Notes: generated from the sequence alone by a model not told the origin. DNA of 64,000 nucleotides from Phytopseudomonas flavescens (GCF_900100535.1 NZ_FNDG01000005.1:62001-126000); one strand, 5' to 3'; positions 27,676 through 36,155 are shown, counted from the stretch's first letter. Program-made: numbers and translations.

Positions 27676-28712
27676 AGATACGTTTCAATAGCCCCAAGGA
27701 AAGACACCCCACCCAGGACAACGGCGTGGAGGTGCTCTATGCCCCCGGCAAACGCCTGGCGTTTCGCCTGCGCTGGTACCTGATCCTGTTCCTGATCCTG
27801 CTGCCGGCCCTGTGGCTGGCGGGTCGCTACGTGCTCGAACTGGTGCGTATCGAAGCGCCGGCACTGGTGCGTTTGCCGACCATGGAGGTGCGCGCCATGC
27901 AGCCGGGCCAGGTGCAAACCATCCGGGTACAGGCGGGCGACCACGTTGAGGTCGGCACCCCGCTGGTGGAACTCGACAACCCGGAGTGGCGCCTGCGCCT
28001 GAACCTGCTGCAAAGCAGTACGGCGCCTGCCGCCGCCGTACCGCTCGGCGACCTCGGCGCGCGCAACCGCGCGGTGCTGCAGAGCCTGGTCGAGCGGGCG
28101 GCACAGCGTGTCAACGAAACCCGGCGGCTGGTCCGGCAAGGGGCCGCCACGCGCGGCGAGCTGGCCGAAGCGCAGAACGCCCTGGACAGCCGTCAGGCCG
28201 AATGGCTGGCTTTCGAGCGCAGTCTGAGCGGTGGCGGCAGCAGCGAAAGCGAGCGCTATGAGCGTCAACAACACCTCGAGCGCCAGTGGCTGACCGGCCA
28301 GTTGAACCACATGAAGGTCAGCGCCAGCGAGCCTGGCCGGGTCGCCGAAGTGATCGCCGTTCCAGGCGAGAACGTCGGCCCCGGTACCCTGCTGATGCGC
28401 CTGGAGCGCAGCGGCCCGGCGCAATTGTGGGTGTACCTGGACCCCAAGGACGTCGAGCACGCCACCCCCGGTTCGCAGCTCGACGTGCGCCTGCCCGACG
28501 GCGGCTGGACCAGGGCCGAAGTGATCAACCCCGCGGAAAGCGCCAACCCGCTGCCCAGCGACCTGCGCCAGCCGTTTCGCAGCCCGACCCGCGGCCTGAT
28601 GGTGCCGGCACGCTTCAGCGAACCGTTGGCCAACGAGTGGCGCGTCGATTCGCTGCCGGTTCGAGTGCGTTTCCCCAACGAGCGTTTCAGCCTGTTCGGC
28701 AAACGTTTCTGA
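27672..28712 (+). CDS. HlyD/Alg44-like periplasmic adaptor with a biotinyl-lipoyl domain
   Basis: A 346-residue inner-membrane protein with one N-terminal helix (residues ~38-58) and a periplasmic body. The lipoyl-like half-motif VRAMQPGQVQTIRVQAGDHVEVGTPLVELDN (given here only as residues ~74-104) is followed by a helical hairpin and a second half-motif near VAEVIAVPGENVGPGTL, the split lipoyl domain of membrane-fusion proteins. A beta-barrel region with LWVYLDPKDVEHATPGS follows. The layout is that of MFP adaptors and of the periplasmic part of Alg44, without a PilZ domain. With the preceding synthase and channel it completes a trans-envelope route for a polysaccharide. Confidence 0.8.
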   Translation: MKIRFNSPKERHPTQDNGVEVLYAPGKRLAFRLRWYLILFLILLPALWLAGRYVLELVRIEAPALVRLPTMEVRAMQPGQVQTIRVQAGDHVEVGTPLVELDNPEWRLRLNLLQSSTAPAAAVPLGDLGARNRAVLQSLVERAAQRVNETRRLVRQGAATRGELAEAQNALDSRQAEWLAFERSLSGGGSSESERYERQQHLERQWLTGQLNHMKVSASEPGRVAEVIAVPGENVGPGTLLMRLERSGPAQLWVYLDPKDVEHATPGSQLDVRLPDGGWTRAEVINPAESANPLPSDLRQPFRSPTRGLMVPARFSEPLANEWRVDSLPVRVRFPNERFSLFGKRF

Positions 28713-28732
28713 ACGGCCGTTGCGGCCTGCCG

Positions 28733-30094
28733 TCAGTTCAGCGGATCGGGGAACCTGACCACGGCACTGAAGCCCGTCGGGCTGGCATTGCTGAAACCGA
28801 TGGAGCCGCCCAGGTGCCGGGCGATCATCGCGACGATGGCCAACCCCAATCCCGCCCCCTGGGGGTTGCCGGCACTGTGGAAGCGCTCGCCCAGGCGTGG
28901 CAGACGGTTTTCTTCCACGCCGGGCCCCTGATCGACGACCTGCAGGCGCACGCCCTGGCCTTCGCGGCGAACCCGCACGCTCACTTCGCTGCCGGGTGAC
29001 GAGAAGGCCAGGGCATTGCTGACCAGGTTCTGCAGCAGGATGACGATCAGGCCGCGCTCGCCCTTAATCACCACGGCCTCGTCGGCCTCCAGCGCCACTT
29101 CGATACGGCGGTTCAGGGCCAGCGGTGCCAGGTCGGCCAGCTCCTCGCGCACCACCGCCGTCAGGTCGAGGGGCTGCAGGTTCTGCGAGGGGGCCTCCAG
29201 ACGCGCCATGGTCAGCAGCTGGCTGGCGATGCGGGTGGCACGATGCACGCCCTGCTGCAGGAAAGACAGGGCCTCGTCGCGTTCCTGCACGCTGCCGGCC
29301 TGCAACGCGTTGCGCACATGGATATCGAGGATCGCCAGGGGGGTGCGCAGCTCATGGGCGGCATCGGCGATGAAGCGGCGCTCCCGTTCGAGCAGCGCGC
29401 GCAATTGGCTCAGCACGTCATCCAGGGCCAGGCGCATCGGCTCCAGCTCCGGCGGCAGCGGGCCGGTCGGCAACGCCTCGAGACTGTGCTCGGGGCGCTC
29501 GCGCAGTTGCTGCGCCAGGCGCTGCAACGGTCGCAGCCCCCAGCCCAGCAGCAGCCAGATGAAGGCGGCCAGCAAGGGCACACAGACCAGAGTCGGCATC
29601 AGGGTGTGGTGAAGAATCTGCTGGATCAGGTCCTGGCGCAGATCTTCACGCTCACCGACCCAGATCAACAGGCCCTGCCCGGCGTCTTCCAGCAGCACCC
29701 CGCACCATTCCTGATCGTTGAGAAAGAAGTCGTGGATCCCTGGTGCGGGCGGCGACGCCAGTGGCGGTGCCTGTTCGGAGCGCACCAGCAGCGTGCCGTC
29801 TGCGGCCCACACCTGGAACGCCAGGTTGATTTCATAAGGGTGCGAAAAGATGCCTTCGGCGGAGAGGTCCAGAGCGTTGTCCAGCGCGCGCCGGACGAAC
29901 GGCCAGTCGATCGGTTGGCCATCCGGCTGCTGCAGCATGCCTTGCAGCACCCGGGCGGCCTGTACCAGCTGGGCATCATAGACCGCCTCGGTTTGCCGAT
30001 GGCTGTCACGCAGGGCGAGCAGCACCAGGGCCAGGCTGCCGGCGAGCACCAGGGCGATAGTCGGCGCGAGGATGCGTGTACGGATGGAAATCAT
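28733..30094 (-). CDS. Sensor histidine kinase (PmrB/QseC/BqsS-like)
   Basis: A 453-residue membrane sensor with helices at ~8-28 and ~150-175 flanking a ~120-residue periplasmic domain. A HAMP-like linker leads to the dimerisation box FIADAAHELRTPL with the phosphorylated histidine, the N-box NLVSNALAFSSPG and the G-box GAGLGLAIVAMIARHLGG. Start taken at MISIRTRI, overlapping the stop of the response-regulator gene (ATGA). The pair lies divergent from a PepSY-cytochrome b561-phosphoethanolamine-transferase operon, which suggests envelope modification in response to cations or peptides. The signal is not known. Confidence 0.88.
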   Translation of the reverse strand: MISIRTRILAPTIALVLAGSLALVLLALRDSHRQTEAVYDAQLVQAARVLQGMLQQPDGQPIDWPFVRRALDNALDLSAEGIFSHPYEINLAFQVWAADGTLLVRSEQAPPLASPPAPGIHDFFLNDQEWCGVLLEDAGQGLLIWVGEREDLRQDLIQQILHHTLMPTLVCVPLLAAFIWLLLGWGLRPLQRLAQQLRERPEHSLEALPTGPLPPELEPMRLALDDVLSQLRALLERERRFIADAAHELRTPLAILDIHVRNALQAGSVQERDEALSFLQQGVHRATRIASQLLTMARLEAPSQNLQPLDLTAVVREELADLAPLALNRRIEVALEADEAVVIKGERGLIVILLQNLVSNALAFSSPGSEVSVRVRREGQGVRLQVVDQGPGVEENRLPRLGERFHSAGNPQGAGLGLAIVAMIARHLGGSIGFSNASPTGFSAVVRFPDPLN

Positions 30095-30756
30095 GGCGCT
30101 CGCTCCACCAGGTAACCGACCCCGCGTACGGTGCGGATGAGATCGCTGCACAACTTGCGGCGCAGATTGTGAATCAGCACTTCCAGGGTGTTGCCCGGGC
30201 CGCTTTCCTGCCAGCCATAGAGGGCATTGCCGAGACGCTCACGGGTGACCACCACCCCAGGGCGGATCAGCAACTGGTGCAACAGCTGATACTCCATGGG
30301 CGTCATCGGCACACTGCGGCCCTGATAACGCACTTCCTGAGTCGCCGGGTCGAGGCTCACACCGGCGAACTCCAGTACAGGCTGGGCCCTGCCCTGGCTG
30401 CGACGCAGCAAGGCACGGATACGCGCTTTCAACTCTTCGGGATCGAAGGGTTTGACCAGGTAGTCGTCGGCGCCGGCATCCAGACCGAGGATGCGATCCT
30501 CCATGGCGTCACGGGCGGTGAGCACCAGCACCGGTACGGCATTCTCGCTGCGCGCGCGCAACTGGCGCAGCAGCGTCATGCCATCCAGGCGCGGCAGGCC
30601 GAGGTCGAGCAGCACCAGATCGAACTGCTCGCTGCGCAGGGCGTGGGCGGCTTCGACGCCGTCCTCCAGCCAGTCCAGCGTATACCCTTCGCCACGCAGG
30701 GCGACCCGGATTCCGCGCGCCAGGGCGCGATCGTCTTCAACCAGCAGGACACGCAC
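30091..30756 (-). CDS. OmpR-family response regulator (PmrA/QseB/BqsR-like)
   Basis: A 221-residue two-domain regulator. The receiver has the acidic pair EDD, phosphoacceptor Asp in LVLLDLGLP and Lys in DYLVKPFD; the C-terminal winged helix ends in IRTVRGVGYLVE. I chose the GTG at 30756 (V/MRVLLVEDD), because GAGG lies eight bases upstream and it gives the family's usual 221 residues; an ATG 33 bases earlier is possible but unsupported. It precedes the kinase gene with a 4-base overlap. A CTTAAG-type direct repeat lies ~90 bases upstream of its start. Confidence 0.9.
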   Translation of the reverse strand: MRVLLVEDDRALARGIRVALRGEGYTLDWLEDGVEAAHALRSEQFDLVLLDLGLPRLDGMTLLRQLRARSENAVPVLVLTARDAMEDRILGLDAGADDYLVKPFDPEELKARIRALLRRSQGRAQPVLEFAGVSLDPATQEVRYQGRSVPMTPMEYQLLHQLLIRPGVVVTRERLGNALYGWQESGPGNTLEVLIHNLRRKLCSDLIRTVRGVGYLVERAP

Positions 30757-30842
30757 GCGACGCACCTCGTCAGAAATGGCGTCCGCCATGATGCGCCGCC
30801 TGCCGCCCGATTTGCACGGACAGATGTTACCGAGATTTGCCC

Positions 30843-30859
30843 CTTAAGACTTTCCTAAG
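30843..30859. promoter_or_regulatory. PmrA/BqsR-type direct-repeat box
   Basis: CTTAAG-ACTTT-CCTAAG matches the CTTAAG-N5-CTTAAG box of PmrA-type regulators, equivalently TTAAG-N6-TTAAG of BqsR/CarR, with one mismatch. It lies in the divergent region between the regulator gene and the PepSY operon, 45 bases before the PepSY start. Autoregulation plus control of the divergent operon is inferred. Confidence 0.65.
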
Positions 30860-30904
30860 CTTCGCGCCGCAAGGTGGTACTCACCATCTCAGGAGAGTCA
30901 CACC

Positions 30905-31171
30905 ATGCGCTACTTCGCCCTTCTCGCACTGCTGCTAGGCAGCCCGCTGGCCCTGGCCAGCACCGAATGCACCACCGCCGACCGCTCGACCTGGCAGGAC
31001 CCGGAGAAATTCCAGGCGCAACTCAAGGAACAGGGTTACCAGATCAGCAAGTTCAAGATCACCAAAGGCAACTGCTACGAGATCTACGGCTTCGACAAGG
31101 ACAAGCGCAAGGTCGAGATCTATCACGACCCGGTATCCGGCAAGGCGATCAAGACCGAGATCGAAGACTGA
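30905..31171 (+). CDS. Small periplasmic PepSY-domain protein
   Basis: An 88-residue exported protein: signal peptide to about residue 19 (LALAS), then one PepSY-like domain with EKFQAQLKEQGYQISKFKI and CYEIYGFDKDKRKVEIYHDP. Two cysteines (in TECTT and GNCYE) could pair. Similar small PepSY proteins lie next to cation-sensing two-component systems such as BqsRS/CarRS in Pseudomonas. First gene of the operon behind the CTTAAG-type box; AGGAG precedes the ATG. It overlaps the cytochrome gene by one base. Confidence 0.85.
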   Translation: MRYFALLALLLGSPLALASTECTTADRSTWQDPEKFQAQLKEQGYQISKFKITKGNCYEIYGFDKDKRKVEIYHDPVSGKAIKTEIED

Positions 31172-31710
31172 TGCACGCGGCGACGATACGACTCTGGGAT
31201 CCGCTGATCCGGCTGTTCCATGTGTCGGTGGCCGGGGTCTTCGTCGCCAACTATTTCTTCACCGAAGCAGGTGACGACTGGCATACCTGGCTCGGCTACT
31301 ACGCCTGCGCCTGGCTGGCGGTTCGCCTGGTGTGGGGCTTCGCCGGCCCGCGTAGCGCCCGCTGGGCAGACTTCTGGCCGACGCGCGCGCGCCTCGCCGA
31401 ACACCTGGGTCACCTGCTCGGGGGCAAAGCCTATCGTCGCCTCGGCCATTCGCCGCTGGGCGCCCTGGTCATGCTGCTGATGATGGCGGCCATCGCCACC
31501 CTGGGCATCAGCGGCTTCCTGATGCAGGAAGTGGACGCCCTGTGGGGCGCCGACTGGCCAGTCACGCTGCATGGCTGGGTGGCTGACGGCCTGGCCGCTC
31601 TGGTGGCCATCCACATGGCCGCCGCACTCATCGAAAGTATCCACCTGCGCGAAAACCTGCCGCTGTCGATGATCACCGGCAAGCGCCGCGCCCATTCCGA
31701 AGACCGCTGA
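31171..31710 (+). CDS. Cytochrome b561-type membrane protein
   Basis: A 179-residue protein with four membrane helices and histidines suited for bis-heme b ligation (RLFHVS near residue 17, and LHGW and IHMAAA near residues 131 and 151). It belongs to the cytochrome b561/hydrogenase-type b family (Ni/Fe-hydrogenase cytochrome b-like). Start at the ATG overlapping the PepSY stop (TGATG); the longer upstream frame is antisense to sense of the preceding gene's reading frame and is not needed. It probably carries electrons between quinone and a periplasmic partner, perhaps linked to metal redox sensed by the adjacent two-component system. Confidence 0.85.
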   Translation: MHAATIRLWDPLIRLFHVSVAGVFVANYFFTEAGDDWHTWLGYYACAWLAVRLVWGFAGPRSARWADFWPTRARLAEHLGHLLGGKAYRRLGHSPLGALVMLLMMAAIATLGISGFLMQEVDALWGADWPVTLHGWVADGLAALVAIHMAAALIESIHLRENLPLSMITGKRRAHSEDR

Positions 31711-31728
31711 TCCCTCAGGAAAACCCCC

Positions 31729-33399
31729 ATGCTGCCCATACGTGCGCGTTTTAGCTCTGGAGCGCTGCGCTCCTGGTTGTCGCTCGTGGCCCTGGCCACC
31801 CTCAGCTGTCTGTTGCTGCTCGCCGATGATTTTCTGCAGCAGTTGTTCACCCCCAACAACCGCGCCGAACTGGAATTCGGCTATGTCACGGTGCTCTGGC
31901 TGTTCAGTGCCGGGCTTTGGCTATGCAACCTGCGTTGGCTCAGCGCAGCCATCCTGATGCTGTTCGCGGCGATGCAACTGATGCAACTGGCCAACATCAG
32001 CTTCTTCGGCGAGCCGCTGACCGCCATCGATATCCAGTCGCTGCTCAACGACCCCGGCGAGGTTCGCGAAACCGCGGCGCACAGCTTCGCTCAGCACTGG
32101 CCGGTGCTGCTCTGCGTGGCTATTCCCTACGCCCTGCTGCTCGCCCTGCACCTGCGTCTGCCGGGCACGATCAGCCTGCCGGAGAGCCGCTGGGCACTGG
32201 TGCTGATCGCCGTGGTGCTGCTCTCGAAACCCTATCGAGCCACCTACCGCAACCTCGACTCCTTCGCTGCCAGCCCCAGCCGCAGCGCGCTGCACAATAA
32301 CCTCAACGTGTTCTCCGCCTGGGCCGTGCGCCTGGCGTTCAAACCGGAGGCCGAGCTGCCACCTGCGCCTTTCGCGCCCTACGCGCTCAGCCCCAGCCTG
32401 AGCGAGGCGAAACATGTCTGGCTGGTGGTCGCCGACTCGCTGCGCAGTGATCGCCTCGGGGTGTTCGGCTACGGCCGCGATACCACGCCACAACTGGCCA
32501 GCTACCTGCGTGACCACCCCAGCGCCTTCGTACGCCCCGGCATCGCCGCCGGGGTGGCCACCGATGTCAGCCTGCCCTACCTGATCAATCCCATTCGCGA
32601 GCCGGGGCAGGACTCGCTGCTGCGCACGGGTGACATCAACCTGTTCCGCTTCGCCAAGCAGGCGGGCTTTCGCACCCATTGGATCTCTTCCCAGGAATCC
32701 AAGTTGCTGGCCAATCTGGGCAGCCGCTACCTGGACGTGTCGATCACCCGCGAGGATCACCCGGTACGTTTCCTCAAACAGCAGGATCGCGCCCTGCTCG
32801 ACGTGGTCGACAAGCAGCGCTGGGGCGAGCGCAACTTCGTGGTGCTCAACCTGCGCACCGCCCACCTTCCCTATGCGCAGAACTATCGCCATGAAACCAA
32901 GCCGGCGCCCTGGGCCGACCAGGGCGCCAACGGGCAAAGCAACGCCTATGACAATTCGGTGCACTACCTCGACAGCCTGCTGGCCGAGGTCATCGCCGAT
33001 TTCGACCGACTGGAGGGTGAGCGTTACCTGATCATCACCGGCGACCATGGCCAGCGCCTGGGAGAGGGAGGCCATTGGGGCCACAACGATCTGGTGCCGG
33101 AAGTCAGCGACGTACCGGTGATCGTCATCGGCCGCGAGGCGCAGCCGCAGGTCATGGCGAGCCTGTCAGCGGAACGCTGGATCAGCCACTACGAGGCCGG
33201 CAAATGGCTGGCGGCGCGCCTCGGCACGCGCATCGACAACCCCAACCTGCGCGCCAACGAGCACTTCGTGCACGGCAAGCTGCTGTTCACCGACAATTTC
33301 ATCCAGCGCGTCTGCGAAACGCCGGCGGGCCTGATCCATCATCCTCCCCAGCAACTGAGCCTGTTGCTCAAACAGCCCGAGGCCCGCTGCGAGGGCTGA
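31729..33399 (+). CDS. Phosphoethanolamine transferase-like sulfatase-family membrane protein
   Basis: A 556-residue inner-membrane enzyme with about five N-terminal helices (to ~residue 170) and a periplasmic alkaline-phosphatase-superfamily domain. Likely nucleophile is T278 in GVATDVSLP, matching the Thr of EptA; metal ligands appear in VVADSLRSDR and ITGDHGQRLGEGGHWGHN. An Asp replaces the Glu that EptA has in the first motif. It is the last gene of the PepSY operon, separated by 18 bases from the cytochrome gene. The PmrA-type box suggests lipid A or core decoration, but the acceptor could also be another glycan. Confidence 0.82.
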   Translation: MLPIRARFSSGALRSWLSLVALATLSCLLLLADDFLQQLFTPNNRAELEFGYVTVLWLFSAGLWLCNLRWLSAAILMLFAAMQLMQLANISFFGEPLTAIDIQSLLNDPGEVRETAAHSFAQHWPVLLCVAIPYALLLALHLRLPGTISLPESRWALVLIAVVLLSKPYRATYRNLDSFAASPSRSALHNNLNVFSAWAVRLAFKPEAELPPAPFAPYALSPSLSEAKHVWLVVADSLRSDRLGVFGYGRDTTPQLASYLRDHPSAFVRPGIAAGVATDVSLPYLINPIREPGQDSLLRTGDINLFRFAKQAGFRTHWISSQESKLLANLGSRYLDVSITREDHPVRFLKQQDRALLDVVDKQRWGERNFVVLNLRTAHLPYAQNYRHETKPAPWADQGANGQSNAYDNSVHYLDSLLAEVIADFDRLEGERYLIITGDHGQRLGEGGHWGHNDLVPEVSDVPVIVIGREAQPQVMASLSAERWISHYEAGKWLAARLGTRIDNPNLRANEHFVHGKLLFTDNFIQRVCETPAGLIHHPPQQLSLLLKQPEARCEG

Positions 33400-33740
33400 A
33401 GCCCGTGGCGCGGTTTTCCTGCACGCAAAAAAAACGCCTCGTATAGAGGCGAAGAACCAAAGAATGAACCGGAGCGACCATCGGCCTCTGAAAGAGGCCA
33501 ATGACCATACGTTCATCGCCACGGATGATATCGACAACCCCGGGCCAGCAGCATCATTTTTATCGATAGTAATAATCGATTCGGTGCTTCCCCGCGCGGC
33601 CACCCCGTCAGTGAGGAGCGGCCGGCCCCTGCCGCCAGTGGCAGGGCAGTGCTGTGCCGCACGTCCGACTCGACGAGCAGCTCCTGGGCAAATCGACGAC
33701 GAGGGTCCGTGCGCTGGTGGCAGTTGGCGCTGCTGCCTGC
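33400..33740. other. Intergenic region between convergent operons, with terminator hairpins
   Basis: No gene seen. A hairpin GGCCTC/GAGGCC lies at ~33483-33499, suited to end the rightward transcript, in addition to the minus-strand terminator at 33427-33451. Around 33555-33580 the sequence is AT-rich with an ATCGAT inverted repeat. Confidence 0.5.
33427..33451 (-). terminator. Intrinsic terminator of the xdhC-mobA-like operon
   Basis: Read leftward, the stem CGCCTC/GAGGCG (33435-33440 with 33446-33451) is followed by eight T residues (A8 at 33427-33434 on the plus strand). It lies ~290 bases beyond the end of the minus-strand operon. Confidence 0.8.
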
Positions 33741-34322
33741 TCATTGGCGTTGGCCAGGGCTCGCAGGCACTGAGGCCGGGTCGAGCAGGCGGCGCAGCCG
33801 TTGCAGGTCATCGCAGGTATCGATGTCGATGAGAATGCCCGCATCCTCGACCGACAGTTGCAGGGCGCTCCCCCTGGCGCGGTAACGCTGGACCACTGAC
33901 GCGGCGCCCGCCTCGCCGCTGAGGGCGGCCAGTTCTTCGAAGCAGGCCCGGGCGAACCCGACCGGATGGCCTCTGTTGCCGCCGAAGACCGGCACCACCA
34001 CGGCATGGCTCGCCAGGGCATGCGCCACACGGCACAGACTGTGCGCCTGCACCAGCGGCAGGTCGCCCGGCAGCACCAGCCAGCCCGCCGCACCGGCCGT
34101 GGCACGCACACCCTCGGCAATCGAATCGCCCATGCCGTCGCCACGGGCGCTGCGCACCACGTGAACGTCGAGCCCGGCGCGTTCGACCGCCGCCAGCACA
34201 TGCTCGAGAACCGGCTTGCCGTTCAGATCGGCCTGCAACTTGTTCACCACACCGCCGGACGCCCTGAAGCGCGAACCACGCCCGGCGGCCAGCACGATCA
34301 CCACGGGGGCATTCGCTGGCAT
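33741..34322 (-). CDS. MobA-like molybdenum cofactor nucleotidyltransferase (MocA type)
   Basis: A 193-residue NTP transferase. VVIVLAAGRGSRF is the nucleotide-binding P-loop of the MobA/MocA family, NKLQADLNGKPVLEHVL follows with the conserved Lys, and VLPGDLPLV and GNRGHPVGF are the metal and product loops. MocA attaches CMP, MobA GMP, to molybdopterin; the GHPVGF form and the XdhC partner favour MocA. Start at MPANAPVV, two bases downstream of the xdhC stop. No molybdoenzyme gene is nearby, so its client is encoded elsewhere. Confidence 0.85.
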   Translation of the reverse strand: MPANAPVVIVLAAGRGSRFRASGGVVNKLQADLNGKPVLEHVLAAVERAGLDVHVVRSARGDGMGDSIAEGVRATAGAAGWLVLPGDLPLVQAHSLCRVAHALASHAVVVPVFGGNRGHPVGFARACFEELAALSGEAGAASVVQRYRARGSALQLSVEDAGILIDIDTCDDLQRLRRLLDPASVPASPGQRQ

Positions 34323-34324
34323 GC

Positions 34325-35293
34325 CTAGACCGCGCAGCGTTCGATGCCGTTGGCGACCCTGAGCACGTCGGCCATGGTCGCCAGGGCGATTTCCGCCGGC
34401 GACTTGCTGCCCAGTTGCAGGCCGATCGGGGCATGAATCCGCGCCATCGCACTGGCCTCGAGCCCGCCCAGGCGCGCCAGCCGCTCCAGGCGTTTGCCGC
34501 TGGTGCGCTGCGAGCCCATGGCGCCGATGTAGAACGCCTCGGTGCGTACCGCTTCGATGAGTGTCAGGTCGTCCATGCGCGGGTCGTGGGTCAGGGCCAG
34601 AACCGCGGTCGCGGGATGGGTGCCCTGCTCGGCGATGAAACGTGACGGCAGCAGCTCGAGCACCTGCACGCCTGGCAGCGTCAACCCGGCGATCACCTCG
34701 CGGCGCGGATCGCAGAGGATCACCTGGTAACCGAGCGACGTCGCGAAGCTGGCGCAGAACTCGGCGACAGGTGACCAGCCTGCCAGGAGCACCCGCAATA
34801 CCGCACCAACGCGGATCGACACATGTGCGTCGCCACGCTGGATCCTCGCATCGCTCAGCGTGCCGCGCCGGCACGCGCCCAGGCCATTGCCGAGCGGCAC
34901 ATCGCGGATCAGCAGCTCGGCCCCGGCGAGTGCCTGCTCGACCCGACACAGCATGGCGTCGGCGTCTTCACCCGGCTGGATGTATTCGACCAGCACGTCC
35001 AGCACACCGCCACAGGGCAAGGCACGGGTCGGCGGTAGCCCGCCTTCGCCGTAGCGCACCACCTGATTGCGGGTGGCGATCCCGCCGCTGGCCAGGCGCT
35101 CGAGAAAATCCTCTTCCACGCAGCCACCGGACAACGAACCGCAAAAGGCACCGCAAGACAAGGCCACCAGCATCGCACCCGGTGCACGGGGCGCAGAGCC
35201 GAAGGTCGACAACACGGTGCACAACCACACCGTTCGCCCTTCTGCCAACCAGGCACGTGCCTGCTGGACGACCTGCTGGTCAAGCTGCTTCAT
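34325..35293 (-). CDS. XdhC/CoxF-family molybdenum-hydroxylase maturation protein
   Basis: A 322-residue protein with an N-terminal XdhC_CoxI domain (GSAPRAPGAMLV, SLSGGCVEEDF) and a C-terminal Rossmann domain (VLLAGWSPVAEFCASFATSLGY, YIGAMGSQRTSGKR, PIGLQLGSKSPAEIALA). XdhC proteins bind molybdenum cofactor, insert the terminal sulfido ligand with a cysteine desulfurase and deliver it to xanthine-dehydrogenase-type enzymes. GAGAGG lies five bases before the ATG. First gene of a two-gene operon with a MobA-like partner. Confidence 0.9.
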   Translation of the reverse strand: MKQLDQQVVQQARAWLAEGRTVWLCTVLSTFGSAPRAPGAMLVALSCGAFCGSLSGGCVEEDFLERLASGGIATRNQVVRYGEGGLPPTRALPCGGVLDVLVEYIQPGEDADAMLCRVEQALAGAELLIRDVPLGNGLGACRRGTLSDARIQRGDAHVSIRVGAVLRVLLAGWSPVAEFCASFATSLGYQVILCDPRREVIAGLTLPGVQVLELLPSRFIAEQGTHPATAVLALTHDPRMDDLTLIEAVRTEAFYIGAMGSQRTSGKRLERLARLGGLEASAMARIHAPIGLQLGSKSPAEIALATMADVLRVANGIERCAV

Positions 35294-35683
35294 CGTGACC
35301 TCTCCCCATCAACTCAGGCAGCGCAAGCCACCGACGACCCTGGCTCGTCCGGCTCGGAAACGACTGCGCCAGGCATTGAACTTGGTAGCTGTGCCTCTCT
35401 CTTCGGTTCACTGTTTTTACTGGCAGGCGCAGGCTCCGCAGGGCAACAGCGATTTTCGCTCATCGGATGGAGGGGCAGGTGCATCCACGCCGCAGCGCGG
35501 CAGGCCCAGTAGAAGTGGCGCCGACTGATACGACACGGCTGCAGAAAATGCACGAGCCAGGTGGCTCATGGAAGGCAGGGCGGCCTGTGAGCGCTGCCGA
35601 GGGGCGCCTCGACGCCCCTGTGGGCGCGCCAACGCGCCGGTGTTCATCGCCGCGCAGGCGACTCGGGGTAGCTCGCCCCCCCC
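35294..35683. other. Intergenic region upstream of xdhC
   Basis: About 390 bases with no credible ORF. GC-rich inverted repeats (GGGGCG...CGCCCC near 35605 and GGCGCGCC...GGCGCG near 35625) occur close to the end of the small minus-strand gene and could end its transcript. Promoter of xdhC is expected near 35300-35400. Confidence 0.45.
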
Positions 35684-36007
35684 TCAGACATACGCCTGGC
35701 GAGCGGCGCCGCGTGGCAGCCGGTTGCGGCCGGGGATCTGCGCCAGCTTCTGCCGCCATGCCTCACGCACGCTCAGCGCCGCTCGTGGCTCGGGTTGTTT
35801 GACCGCGGCCTTGGTCGCGCGAGCAGCCGCACGCAGCTCGGCCAGGGTCGGCGTGCGGTTGACGGCGGCGGCCGGGGCCGCGCCCTTGTCCAGCGAGCGA
35901 AGGCAGAGCTTGCAGGATACCTGCGCCTGGTCCTGGGTGGCACTGAGGCTCGAGCCGGTACGGCCACAGGCGACGGTGTCGGGGGAAGGCGAGTAGTGAA
36001 TGGCCAA
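35684..36007 (-). CDS. Small basic hypothetical protein with a CKLC motif
   Basis: A 107-residue protein. The N-terminal ~45 residues contain an ACGRTGSS segment and VSCKLCLRSL, which together could bind a metal; the rest is Ala/Arg-rich and helical. The start is TTG at 36007, supported by GGAG eight bases upstream and by there being no closer ATG or GTG that keeps the cysteine region. I do not recognise the family. Codon use is normal for the genome, so I consider it a real gene. Confidence 0.6.
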   Translation of the reverse strand: MAIHYSPSPDTVACGRTGSSLSATQDQAQVSCKLCLRSLDKGAAPAAAVNRTPTLAELRAAARATKAAVKQPEPRAALSVREAWRQKLAQIPGRNRLPRGAARQAYV

Positions 36008-36155
36008 CGTGAGATCTCCAGCAGTAAAACGGGGCGGCGATTTTACATAGCCGCCGGCGTTTCTGTGCAGTCATCTGCGAGACCTGTTGTGAGCCGGCAA
36101 GAAGGCCAGTCTATCGGCGCCGAAACGGCTTTATCGCCGCGCGCGCCTCACCCCG

